From: Pomphorhynchus laevis
Lineage: Eukaryota; Acanthocephala; Palaeacanthocephala; Echinorhynchida; Pomphorhynchidae
Assembly: GCA_012934845.2 (NCBI GenBank)
Contig: WNNJ02002346.1
Span: 26,125-90,124 of the forward strand
DNA length: 64,000 nucleotides
Direction: 5' to 3'
Both the position numbers and the translations under genes were made by a program. This document shows, piece by piece, positions 12,266-23,843 of this stretch. The notes under the pieces were generated by a model. It ran no database searches. It had not been told where the DNA came from and worked only from the letters and a program-made list of their open reading frames with translations. The stretch's first letter is position 1. Each line of letters starts with the position of its first letter.

Positions 12266-12455
12266 TTTATTGATAGATCATAAACAATATGCTTTGTATT
12301 TGAATAAAATTCACTAGATATTCACATTTCATTAGGACAAATACGTTATTAGCGCGTATTTGGTCCCACTGTTATGCTAGTTTGAGGAATATAGGCCGAA
12401 ACTTGATAACATAGCAGTACCTCCTGATGACCTCTAATCCTTATTATGATACATC
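12266..12455 (+). mobile_element. Penelope-like terminal motif, solo copy
   Basis: Has the family's conserved end: GCGCGTATTTGGTCCCACTG, then GGCCGAAACTTGATAAC, GCAGTACC and TCCTGATGACCTCTAATCC. No coding part is attached. ACTGTTATG (near 12366) and CATAGCAGT (near 12410) are near-complementary and could form a hairpin around the GAAAC box. Confidence 0.55.
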
Positions 12456-14030
12456 GCTTTTATTTATTAGTCAATATATAAAAATTGACTTTTATTTTAA
12501 ATTCGATATCTATAAATTATATAAAATCTTATATGATTATTTATAATTACTTTATTTATCATTATTTTTAATTTATAAATAGTATAAAATATGTAGACTC
12601 AGTAAGCTGATGTTTAATTATTTTAATAATCTTTAAATTTTTAAATTTAACATTGTTATTTTACTTAATTTATTCGATATAAAGTTTATCTTTGTATAGA
12701 ATCAAAAATGCGTTTTGTGTGTTTAAAAATGATGTAATGATATGGAACTTTATTTATATAGTAGATATCCATGATATCTTCATATGCAGATAAAACTCTA
12801 ATTTTATATTTAAGGCCACATTTTGCCTGACCTGTCTCTTTCCCCCCGAATAACTCTATTCATCTTTTCGTAATACTTCATTTTTATATTATAATGGTTT
12901 TTATTTCGAAGTTTCTTGATTACAGCTTTCTGATTGTACCTTTTATAAGTTTTATTTTCAGTTTTTCGTACTTCTAGCGCTTTTTCAGTTTTAACTATTT
13001 TCTGGCAACCAATTGTTTCTGCTCGGATTTTGCAAATTAAAAAAATAAATTCTCATACTTTTAAATTTCTCACTCTTTAATTTATCATTAAAATCTCACT
13101 TTTTAAATTTTAATTGTAAATTCTATCGTTGTAAAAATATAAATTGTATAAAATCTTATATAATCATTTATTATGTATCTTTATTTTTGATTAATTTAAA
13201 ATTTTTCACTGGGGTGATATTTACGTAATGGAAAACAGATACAAACCACATTTTAATAAAAGGCTATATAAGACGTTAGCAGATGTACATTAGTATGTGA
13301 TACATAAATAATATAATTTTAGTCATTAGTTATTTTAGCTTGTTATAAATTAAATAAAATCTTATTTAACAATTATTAATTATTTATATTGTATTTAATT
13401 ATTTATTATTAATAATTATTTATCTTTAGTAAAAAGATAAATCTTATCTTTTATATTTTATCTATTATTTTTTACATTGTTTGTTTTTGATAAAATACAT
13501 AGACTCAGTTGGCTGAGTCTACGTATATAAGCTTTTTTCAAACTTTAATTTATTTATTGTTTATATTTATTAATTATTAATTTTTATTAATATTTATTTT
13601 GTATAAAATCTTATATAATCATTTATTATTTATAATTATTTATCTATATTTTTAATTTATATAAAGTAATTAATTTTTAATTTAAATATATAGTATTTAT
13701 ATAATAAATACTATATGAGTAAATAATAAATATTAATACCAAATAATTTATTAATAATAAATAATTTATATATAGTATTTATATTTTTGAATACTATTTC
13801 TGATTTATGAATTGTTTAATTAAAAACAGACGACGTATCATAATATACGTCATCCTAGTGTATATATATTTCGGCGCCTAGTGTATCTTATTATAATACG
13901 GAATATATTATTTATTATCCATAATTTTTGCATTTATTTTAAATAATATTTTGTTGATTTATATATTTAAGTATTTTCTGCTTGATTGTATTTTTATATT
14001 AACCTAGTTTAAACTGCTATTTTATTAGGT
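12456..14030. other. AT-rich stretch with ACTCAGTTA motifs
   Basis: Low-complexity A/T sequence with copies of the ACTCAGTT motif near 12595 and an inverted pair near 13500-13525 (ACTCAGTTGGCTGAGT). The AATACGGAATATATTATT sequence of the PLE ends recurs near 13895. No gene seen. Confidence 0.4.
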
Positions 14031-14870
14031 TTCGGCCCTCATTCTTAGACCCAGCATAGCAGCGGGGCCAAATACATGCTAATGACTTATTTACTCAGAT
14101 GACATTTGATTATCTAGTGTTTTATTCTAATACAAATAAATATATTTATTTACATATAAATTTTCCGCTAATGATTTTAAATTTATTTTTAATATTATTT
14201 TGTTGATTTATATATTTTAATATTTTCTGTTTGATTTTATTTTTATTGTAACCTAGTTTAAAATATGTATCTATTAAATTATTTAAATGATTTTGAAGCA
14301 ATCCAATATCATTACATATTGTTGCAATTCTTAAAATTTCTTTATTTAATGTATTATATTTTATATTATATGGTATGCATGAATGCTCATGCAAAAATAT
14401 GTTTCTTGTAAATTTAAATATGTCATCTTTACGATATAAATTAATAGTAGTTTTAGTTAATGTTAATTTAATGTTCATATCTAGATATACACCTCCTTTA
14501 TCATTAATATTGGTTTTGTTAAGAATAAGGCTTTTTGGATAAATTTGTTCGCTTATTGAATAAAAATTATTAGAGTTAAATGCACATTTATCATTAAAAT
14601 ATCATCAATGTATCGAAACATATATTTCACATATTTATATTGTTTAGATTTATTTTTATACACTTATGAACAAATTCATATTCTATAAAGCTTAAAATAA
14701 GTCAGTTATAATTAGGCTACTATTACCTTTCATTGGAACACCTTTTATATGTCTAAATATAGATGTCACTACCTTTAACTAATTTTGATTTATCAAAATA
14801 TTTCAAGAGTTTTCATAATCCAAATAAAAATATAAAGTATTATTTACCAGAAAAGAATATTAAAAAAATT
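14031..14870 (-). mobile_element. Penelope-like element: RT palm/thumb and 3' end
   Basis: Best PLE reverse-transcriptase fragment in the window. Reading down the minus strand: GVPMKGNSS (about 14721-14742), about 44 codons later RYIDDI (about 14601-14615), then a 110-codon open frame (14146-14478). That frame has the PLE thumb pattern: HSCIPYNIKYN, a basic stretch, then LGYNKNKIKQKI. RT motifs GxPM and YxDD plus the IP...GY signature are characteristic of Penelope-like elements. Frame breaks separate the palm from the thumb. The terminal motif lies at 14031-14090. No GIY-YIG domain is attached here; one is present at 39.8-40.7 kb. Confidence 0.65.
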
Positions 14871-15984
14871 GTGAAACTGCATTTATTTTCCATTTTTCAG
14901 CTTTTTTAAATACCTTCTATACTTTACGTTTTTCTTTTGAACTCTTTAAATACCAGCGATTCTATCAACCTACTGTTGTAAAAAAACTTTACATCAATCT
15001 AAATTCATTCCCAGAAGAAAACTTGACAGTACAAATGGAATTCAATGCGAAGGCATAACGCATTACAGATAACGAAAATATCTATTTAATGTCTTAATAC
15101 TTGTTGAAAATGATGTGAAACGACATGAAATTCAATAACTTGATATGGAATTTGTATACTGAAAAGTACTTCGACTTTCGGATCTGCTTAACTTTAATTT
15201 TTGCGCTATAATAACTAAGCTAAAGTTTGGCAAAGTATTTAAAATTTGTACTATGACATTTGGCATATTTTTTCTTCCACCCTTAATGTATTAATTAATG
15301 CCTGATACGGGATAATAAATAAACTTTACAGATACCGTGTTGGGAATCAGATTTATTTATCATAAATAAAAAAATACTAGAAGATCATCAGAAGAAACAA
15401 ATAAAACATTAAGCTACATATGGCTTTTGTCACATTGAGATATCGAAAGGCTTAGATTAATCTAATTAACCATTCACAGGTGCTTTTTAGATTAGAATAT
15501 AATATAATTTAAGATAATTTAATCAAAATAATCGATAGTTTGATCGTTTATAATTCTTTAAGTCAAATCAATTAGTTTCATTAAGAATTCCGGGCTATAT
15601 TTTGATAGCTATCACGAAATATAAATTATTCGTTATTTCAAATAAGTAAATTATTGAAATATAAAAATAAATGAAAAATTTGCGTTGTTATTAAAAATGA
15701 TTATTTAATAACAAAGTCGACATTTAAGAAATTAATAATTATAATTAATAATTATAGTAATTACCGTTACATAACGTTCTATTTGCAAAATTTGATTTAA
15801 GACACGAAATGCTACTTCGTCTGTCTAGTATAAATAATTTATGGGGTACTTGCTATCTCTGCATTTTAGCAATTCGGATCGCAGCTATCATTCACAAAAT
15901 TTATCCACAGGCGATAAGGGAGGATCAACATCAAAACGTTTTTACAACACTGTAACGTTAATAGGCAAGCATCTATCAAATTAA
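14871..15984. other. AT-rich stretch, nothing recognised
   Basis: May include older upstream PLE sequence at its left edge. No other element or gene recognised. Confidence 0.3.
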
Positions 15985-17075
15985 TAATAATCCATGGGTT
16001 CGTCAAAGGTCGCTCGGATTATTCGGCTGTAGGTGAAGTGCATCAGTTTTGTCAGGAGAATAGTCATCAACTTGCTGTGGCTAATTTCCTTGATTTTTCT
16101 GCTGTATTTGACCGCATCTCCATTCCCTTTGTTATCTCCTCTCTCAGGTCCCTCGGGTTGCCTGCGAGAATTGTTAACAGGATGGAGATACCGCTGTACA
16201 CCAAGCGATTCTTTTATGAAGACGACCCTAATGCGCGTCAGTTCTACCCTATTACGGGTGTGCCTCAAGGTTCACCACTTTCTCCAATCTTATATCTTGC
16301 TGCCTCAATTATTCTATTTAAAATATTTAAACGTGAACAACGTCTAGTGGTGTACGCTGATGATACCACAGCCCTGTTCTCTGGACGCAGGTGCAAAGAC
16401 GTAGTCTCGGACATCAGCCGTTTCTTTTTAAGATTAAAAGACCAGTTACCCAAGTCCAATCTTATTTTAAACTCCGCGAAATCGCAGGTGGTTGTATTTC
16501 ATGGCGCCCATGCAACAAAGCAAAAACTTAAGAGATTAGCACTCTCTGCACTCTCCTTCATTTTGACAAATTAACCACTCCCTGTCTTCACGAGTCGAGT
16601 AAAATACCTGGGGTTCACTATTACGGTGAACTAGTCGGCGAAAGCCGACCTGGATAGACTTAAACGTATCCTAAAGAGATCTAGGTGGGCCCTGAAACGG
16701 GCCCAGAATCTGTAATTGAAAGGGAAAGCTCAGGTGCGCCTCTTGGGCAATTGGCTATCTCGGGATTAGTCTTATTTTCTAGAGGAATCCCCCAGAGCAA
16801 AAGCTAAGGTTTCTCAAGCTTCCCGTCTCTCGTTTACCTAGCATAGTCCGCCTCGATTGGACTCTTCGGGGGAGGGAAAGACCCCGGTGGTTCAGTCGAA
16901 GAGCGGCGTGTTGGATTGACTGGATGGCTTAGATCCCACTGGACCTGAGGCCATGAAGACGAAGACTACAATCGATTGATCAAAAGAAATTTTTGACGTT
17001 GTTTTCTTCTTTTTTAATTGACATTTATTACCTTGTCTCAATTTATTAAGAAAATCTTTATTATTAAGTTAATAA
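15985..17075 (+). mobile_element. Jockey-type LINE copy E, RT to 3' end
   Basis: 5'-truncated copy starting at the HGFVKGRSV region of the RT. A 178-codon stretch (16038-16574) stays open through AVFDRISIPF, TGVPQGSPLS (near 16255) and VYADDTTALF (near 16350), the RT catalytic YADD box. After 16574 the frame is broken. The 3' end (TTATTAAGAAAATCTTTATT) lies near 17040-17065. It is the second best-preserved RT of the family here. Confidence 0.85.
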
Positions 17076-19380
17076 TAATTCACAGGTCGTTAAACTGCAA
17101 TAGGGATAGTGTTTTTAAATGAATGCAAATTCTAGCATGTAAGAGCTGGCGGCATATACATGAACAGTATTTACAAATAATAAAATAATATTTGTAATAT
17201 AATATTATAATATTAATAATATTATACAAATAATATATAATATAATATTATACAAATATAATAATATTTGTAATTATAAGATAATAATATAAAATAATAT
17301 TTATCCTAATAATAGATAATATTTCATAATTTATTGTAACACAATTATAACCAAGATTCGTTTTACTCTTAAATTTGACCTCATTTGGTATGAGCGGTGA
17401 AAGGATATTTTACCTGTCAATTATTTATCGTGTCTATTTTTCATAGACTATAAAAGAAAAATGAGAAAATTTGTTATTTACAAAATAAATAACATAATAA
17501 TGAGAAACATAACAATGAATTATATTTTCTTTCACTACTACTTGGTAATTTTGTTCTCTTCAAAATAGTCATTCACTAAACATCTACGACGCAAATCCTT
17601 AAAATTAATTGTCAAAAAACTTTGAATCCCTATTTTCGCAGGAGCTCTCAGATATTTTCCAAGTTCCAATAATCTCTTATATGTTATCAATTATCTGAAC
17701 GGATTTAAGTTTCTTCAATTTCTACAAGTTTATCAAAATGTCAATGAAAATTGACCAAGCAATCATGTGCACGTTTATTGGATTGGTTCACTGGATCCTG
17801 AATACTATATCACTCTATCGTCCACACAGTTTAGATTGAATGTAAAAACCGCATTCAACATTTACGCTTAAACAACTGAATCATTCATAGCATACGTGTG
17901 CACGTTTTTTTTGGATGGGTTCATTAAATCCTGAATCTTACTTCAGTGTTCACACAGTCTGGGTGGTGTTTATCACTAAATTACTGATCTAGCGTCTAAA
18001 GAACATTTATTTTAATGTAATATAGTCCGAGAAGAAATTTATTAATTTTTAATTTGAATTTAATAATTGGACAATTAAAATAATGCAACCACAACTTGAC
18101 TAGAAAAGACATATTGCGTGGTAGCAAGTCACTGTAGTTCCATATACCAGTCTGTGATTTCGTGTTTGGTTACGGAAATTAAGAATAAAGTGATATTAAT
18201 TACCAAAAAATATCAGGTTTAAGTTTTATATTTCGATAGCTGTTGCAAACACCTCTAAGGACATAATCTGTTGTCCTGATTATGAAAGCAGCAGCTATCA
18301 ACTTAAGCATTATTTGTTTGGTAACGAAATGATTTCCGTTATCTACTTAGTTCATGTAATTCAATTAAGCAAGAAAAAATAATGTTAAAAGTATTTTATC
18401 TTTAAATATTTCCAAAACTAAAATTTAAATGATAATTATTACTGACAATTATTGTGATAAATTACAAAATTTATCACAATAAATAAAAAAAATAACAATA
18501 TTCAATTTGGATATCTTTTTTATTTGGTTTACTTCAAACACTAATCAATGTTTCAGCTTAGATTAGTATCATTGGCCTTGGAGCACTAGCAAGCTAACTA
18601 TTTTGAATTATTGGGTTATTTAGCACTTGGAAGCATCCAAGTAATACATTTTTGTACAATTATTCTCGAAGCTTATAAAAATTTTTGCAGGACGAAAATT
18701 TGAGGTTTTTTACATTTATCACGTAAATGCATTACAATTAAGATAATTTACATGATCAGAACGAACGTCTCACGTAGTAAATAGATTTGTTTGACCTAGG
18801 TCACAAATTTTTATCTCGGATTACTACGGCTGGCAAAATGAATAAAAATTACCGAAGGTTATCTATGAACATTACACTAATGTACATCAAACTGTACTAC
18901 TGATCTGTTATTGATGTTTATTATCCTATAAAATGAGTCTACGCTAGCACTATCAAACGGCAAATGGTAATTTGATATATTCTTGATTACTACTACACTC
19001 TGGAAACGACTTGTTTTGTCGACGCTGTCCAGGTGAAACTGTTTGTGAATCTATCTATTTTACAAATCTATCGAAGCTACTCTGCACAAGTGCATATTTA
19101 ATAATTTCTGATATAGCCAGGTGTTTAAAAAGCGCACATAAGGAGACGCGATATCTAATACAGAAGGTTTAAAGGTAAGCTTTTTTGTTTTACTGTCTTT
19201 GTACATTAGACAATATTTTTATTCTCGTATTTTACTAGAATTATCAGTGAGTAGCACTGACAGGTCTAAGTAAGGTATCAGTAAGGTATTGTTAACTATT
19301 TGTATTAAAATATTCAAATATTTTAAGTATTCAAGTATTTATTTTATTATTTATATTAAAATATGTAATAATTATTAAAG
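17076..19380. other. AT-rich stretch with short direct repeats
   Basis: Contains two diverged copies of a segment of about 70 bp starting TGTGCACGTTT (near 17766 and 17897). A segment near 18225-18310 has TATTTCGATAGCTG and CAGCAGCTATC, related to the 20.6-kb palindrome. Possible splice-site pairs near 19033 and 19120 could not be joined into an open coding frame. Confidence 0.3.
17972..18070 (+). repeat. Dispersed repeat, copy 1 of 2
   Basis: About 95 bp beginning ATCACTAAATTACTGATCT is repeated with few differences at 20472-20570, also on the + strand. No coding content. Probably a fragment of a non-autonomous element. Confidence 0.7.
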
Positions 19381-19381
19381 C

Positions 19382-19534
19382 ATTGCAAGCAAATGCTATG
19401 ATATCATGTGTGAAATACTAAAAGATGCATGTGAGACAGTATATGCTTTTAATGACTGCATTCAGGATTTTAGTAGAACATCTCAAGATGAAATAAATTT
19501 TGGAGAATACGCTCAATCATACGCCCAGAATTAA
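19382..19534 (+). CDS. Candidate host exon with a degenerate EF-hand-like loop
   Basis: Open stretch of 50 codons ending in TAA. If it starts at ATG 19406 it gives 42 residues beginning MCEILKDACETVYAFND. The residues SRTSQDEINFGE fit the spacing of an EF-hand loop (Ile at 8, Glu at 12) but lack the acidic residue at position 1. Composition is more protein-like than the surroundings. After the TAA the same frame continues 13 more sense codons (LVHPELLEIVENY) before TGA, so it could be a pseudogene or a chance frame. No flanking exon could be joined with confidence. Confidence 0.25.
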   Translation: MASKCYDIMCEILKDACETVYAFNDCIQDFSRTSQDEINFGEYAQSYAQN

Positions 19535-20471
19535 TTGGTACATCCAGAATTATTAGAAATTGTGGAAAATTACTGAGTTTGATATTGGATAAGTTATATT
19601 CTTTTAGTCGAGCAGCTTTACTTTATAATTACACATAATTTCAGCAAATTATAAATGCTCCATTCAATTTCAAATATATAATTTACTAATTATTAATATT
19701 AAATATTAATTATATTGTAAACTTGAATTCATGTCTTTTTTGAAACACTTTTTTCTGCTAATGTTGAAATCTTGCAATAATAAAGAAAAAGTTTTTCGTA
19801 TCATGTCTATAAAACCATCAGTAACTAATAAATATTAATTTATTATTAATTTTAATATTAATTAGTTATTAATATTTAATATTATAAATATTTATTACAT
19901 TTAATGATAAATAATAATTTAATTTATAAATCATTTACAAGTTAATATAAATTTCAAATAATAATTATAATTTCAAATAATTTTATATTTTTAAGTTGTT
20001 TATAGATTTTTTTGTGATAGAATCACCATATACCCTTTTATCGAAGTAGATTACTAAAAAACAATAAAATGTCTTTACTTGTTGTGTGGCAAAATAACTA
20101 TCGTCAAAATACTTAATTTTACAGTACAATCTGATTTACAAAAATTGCTTGGATGCAATAATTTCATAGCACCGTAAGAACATTGATTGACAAGAGTGAT
20201 CTAGTATGATCATGATCGACATGATCATACTACTAATCATGTTACTGATTAATAAATTTATAATTCTATTATTAATAATTAATTATTAATAATTTTATAA
20301 TAAATTTTTCTTAAACAATATTTGTTATAAAGATTAAATTATCCTAATTTAATCTCAAATTTAATAAATATCAATATATTAATATATTATCATATGTTCA
20401 TATATTAAATGCATACTAGATTATAATTTTGAATAAAATGTTTTTTAATACAATTGATATATTCTATAAAC
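19535..20471. other. AT-rich stretch, nothing recognised
   Basis: Low-complexity A/T sequence with a short perfect hairpin near 20210-20240 (AGTATGATCATG / CATGATCATACT). No gene seen. Confidence 0.35.
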
Positions 20472-20570
20472 GCTTGATCACTAAATTACTGATCTACCGT
20501 CTAAAAAACATTTATTTTAATGTAGTATAGTCCAAGAAGTAATTTATTAATTCTAAAATTTAATAATAAA
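20472..20570 (+). repeat. Dispersed repeat, copy 2 of 2
   Basis: Second copy of the approximately 95-bp sequence described at 17972-18070. It lies about 30 bp before the left arm of the palindrome. Confidence 0.7.
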
Positions 20571-20600
20571 TACTAAACCCATAATCTTCTTTCATTTCAA

Positions 20601-20833
20601 ATATATAGTTATTACAGGAACGAAGAAGCAGAAAATATCCTTTATTTGATAAAAATTCTATATTTCGATAGCTCCTGCTATCATCATCAGGATTACAAAA
20701 AAATGTTTCACGAAAATGTTTCGCAAAACATTTTTTTGTAATCCTGATGATGATAGCAGGAGCTATCGAAATATAGAATTTTTATCAAATAAAGGATATT
20801 TTCTGCTTCTTCGTTCCTGTAATAACTATATAT
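20601..20833. repeat. Perfect palindrome with hammerhead-like cores
   Basis: Arms 20601-20708 and 20726-20833 are exact reverse complements (108 bp) around a 17-nt spacer. In the right arm, CTGATGA (20744-20750) is followed by one nucleotide, GATAGC (20752-20757), an AGGA loop, GCTATC (20762-20767) and GAAA (20768-20771). That is the hammerhead order with a 6-bp stem II. By symmetry the same core lies on the minus strand at 20690-20663. Identity of the arms implies recent origin or an artefact. Confidence 0.85.
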
Positions 20834-23044
20834 CTAAAATTTTAATTTAAATACATTTTTCATTTAAATACAATTATAAACATATTACGACAGCTATCTT
20901 GTGCACTCACACAAACTGTCCTTCTTAAAATAAAAATGTTGACTGAGTACTTAGTACACCCAGTATATAAACCTTACAAATATTCTTTAATCAAAATTTC
21001 TTCTTTGTTCATGTAAAACTATATATTCGAAATTGAATAAGATTATGGGTTTAGTATTTGTTATATATATTTGTAATATATAATATAAAATACATTTGTA
21101 ATCTTTAAATTTGCCATTAAATTTGTCATCCAACTCCTTTCCGTTTCTGATTTTGCATCGTTTTGTTATTTCACTTTAGTTAATTGACTGATTCGTCTTT
21201 ATTGTTTTACGAAAAAATGAAATGATTTTACGATTTATATAAATTGTAAAACCGAAAATACTGTGAAATCACCGTTTTTAGACAATCGATAAAACAATTG
21301 TCTAATAAGTCAGATTTTTTCAAATATTTCAGTAGCTTTTGCACTTACAAAAAAAATTTGGAATTTTCCATTTATCTTTAAAGTTTCCCATTTAACTTTT
21401 GACAATTCAAAGTTATCCCAAATGCTAAGTAGTCAACTTTTGCATTTTGCTCTCAGTTCGGGAGTTTTAGTTTTCAAATGTTTAAAGATAACTTTGCAAA
21501 TCTGCTTCACGAATTGTAAAATATATCTATTATATTCCTAATAATTATTTACCATTTTATATATTAAAAAATTATTTACTAATTTAAAATACTACCTCCT
21601 TTGCTAACTTAATTTTACTAAATAAACTTTGAAATTTAACACAATATTTATTTAATTTAATACTTATTTGCTATATATTAGATATATTGAATTTAATATA
21701 GATTTATAACATTCAGAACGTTTTTTTGAAGTGATCCAAACAGAATAGTAAATGTTAATTGTTTAAATCGAGAATTATGTAAACGACTAGTTGATATCTT
21801 AAATTTAGGTCATAACTTTACACAAAAGGTTAAATTTTCAGAACCAAAATTGTTTACTGGGTAAAAAATATATATGTCAAATAATAAAGAAGGTATTAAA
21901 TTGAATATACTGGTTAGACAAAACTTGTTTCAATTTAAAATGCTTTATAAATAATTTGGCTAAGTGCATAAGCTTAAAAACAAACTCTTGAATTCCTGTT
22001 TAAGCAAGGAGAAATTAGGTAGCGACATTGAGTCTATCAAGAAATAAAAGGTTATGACAACACCGTTGTTTTATCAAAAAAACTGATATGAAGATACTTA
22101 AAGAGTTTCAAAAATGTCATAAATATGTCAAATAATAAAGGAGGTATTAAATTGAATATACAGTACTGATGTTGTAGGTGACGTTTTGGTTTTATTATTG
22201 TATATGATTGTTTATATGTTCTTTATAAATATATTCTTTAAATATTCCTTATACGATTCTTTTACTTGTGTATGTTCTTTTGTTTCGTGCCTTTAAAAGT
22301 CACTGATTTAGCGCCATTGTGGCATTCACTATCTCATTATCTCTATCGTGATATATGTATTGGCTCCTACCTTTAATAAATTTCAGTCTTTAATTTATAG
22401 ACAAGGTCGTTTGCAATGTTAGATTTAATATTAAATTTGATACATTATGTTATCACATCTTAAATTGGATATAACATTAATCTTAAAATGGATATATCAT
22501 AATATCACTATCGATAACAGGTAGCACAAAACATTTCTACCTGACAATAAAAATTTAGATAGTTAATTATAGAAAAGTATCTAGTTTTTGATACAGGATA
22601 TTATCAATTTTTTTATTTTTACCAAAGCTTAAAAATCTTGACGAAAATTTCGTTAAAAAGGTAGTGACTTAAAAAGAGGACAAGTCTTCATGTTAAATAA
22701 GATGATAGTGCGTTCTGACGCATTATCAAATTTACTTTTTTTCATCTAGAACGTAGATATTTGAGAATTAAATATTTTTTAGAAAATTAATGTGTTCATG
22801 ATATATTTTTACGTTACTTTTCAATAGAAGCTACATTTGGCTGCTTTTTGAGATTTGTAATAGGAATTATGAAGTAACCCAAAGGCCTTTATGAATTCTC
22901 AAACGCAGAGTTGATATAATTATTTTTGCTATATGTAATATCTGATATTAAATATCAAAATTATTTTTATAAATAATTATAAGGATTCTTAATGCAGAGA
23001 AAAATGATGAAACTCGGGTAGGAATACTCATGATTAGGCATGAT
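20834..23044. other. AT-rich stretch, nothing recognised
   Basis: No domain or known element. The sequence CAAATAATAAAG(A/G)AGGTATT occurs twice (near 21876 and 22126), marking a small direct duplication. Confidence 0.3.
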
Positions 23045-23272
23045 TTAAAATTCTAAATGCCCAATCTTGTACCGTGTATACATCTTAAAGAGATCCTGTA
23101 AAGTCTTATATTTCTTTAACACAGCTTCGCTATTTATTCCAAGCATCGGGCGTTTTTTGGAGATAATTCGAGCTTCTTTTAGTGGATAAGAGCCTTTAGA
23201 AATTCAAAGCAGGCATCGAACGATTTGGATATGCTTAACGACTTACACACGACGACGAAAGTATGTGCCAAT
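23045..23272 (-). CDS. Candidate last exons of a helix-hairpin-helix protein
   Basis: Reading the minus strand, a short exon (23272-23247) is followed by a strong GTAAGT donor at 23246, a 53-bp intron (23246-23194) ending CTAAAG, and an exon (23193-23045) that stays open to a TAA stop. The phases agree. The join gives LAHTFVVVCSYPLKEARI, continuing with RPMLGINSEAVLKKYKTL and ending GHLEF. The pattern GIxxExVLKKYxTLQDLF resembles the C-terminal double helix-hairpin-helix of ERCC4-family DNA-repair proteins (FAAP24, MUS81, EME1). The intron size matches the short introns of the INPP5A-like gene. Upstream exons are not established; LINE copy C may interrupt the gene. Confidence 0.35.
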
Positions 23273-23316
23273 CTGTCACTAAATTGCTTACCGAATAAAA
23301 ATCGGGCCTTGTGTCA

Positions 23317-23583
23317 TTATCGTGCATACGTGTGTACAATGTTATACAATGTATAAAAGAAAGGCCCAATTTGGACAGTGAAACACACCTCAGTCTGACA
23401 TATTAATATGTTTCCAACTGTCATGAGCATGCTATTACATTTTAATGGTGTATCTTCAAGTTTATTTATCATGAATGGGACATTAAAATAGATTATACAT
23501 ATTGACACAATGTTGGGGCATATATCTGTTGAATGAAGACCATATCCCGTGGAAATAACCTTCATAAATTCTGCAATACTCAT
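23317..23583 (-). CDS. Unidentified 88-codon frame upstream of the HhH exons
   Basis: Open on the minus strand from ATG (23583) to TAA. A possible splice acceptor (TTGCAG) lies just inside the start, so the true exon may begin at EFMKVIS. A stretch LKCNSMLMTVGNILIC faintly recalls the LxVGDxLW strand of ERCC4-type nucleases. The catalytic GDxnERKxxxD residues are absent, so any such relation would be to a non-catalytic paralogue. It lies between the HhH exons and LINE copy C on the same strand. It may be an exon of the same gene or a chance frame. Confidence 0.2.
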   Translation of the reverse strand: MSIAEFMKVISTGYGLHSTDICPNIVSICIIYFNVPFMINKLEDTPLKCNSMLMTVGNILICQTEVCFTVQIGPFFYTLYNIVHTYAR

Positions 23584-23843
23584 CAGTCAATCGAAATCGT
23601 ATGTTGGATAAACAGAAATATTATAATAAAGATTAATATTTTTATAATATACCTGAGGGCCAACTATTTCTATTACTTACGAATGCAGCAATATTTCAAT
23701 GGCAAGGAACTCATTTATTATTATAATAAGACTTTATTAATAAAAATACATAAATGGAAGTGTCGTTTAACAAGAAGTCCGTTAAAAAATAAACAGTCAG
23801 TCAACAGAAAAAATAGGTCAACAATTTCTTTGTCTTCTTCCTA

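Noticed and set aside
19033-19175. Small exon between 19121 and 19174 with a GTAAGC donor
   Set aside because: All three frames contain a stop before the donor.
19532-19576. Evidence for TAA as a sense codon
   Set aside because: The 415-codon INPP5A-like model and the long open RT of LINE copy C need no reassigned stops, so the standard code is simpler.
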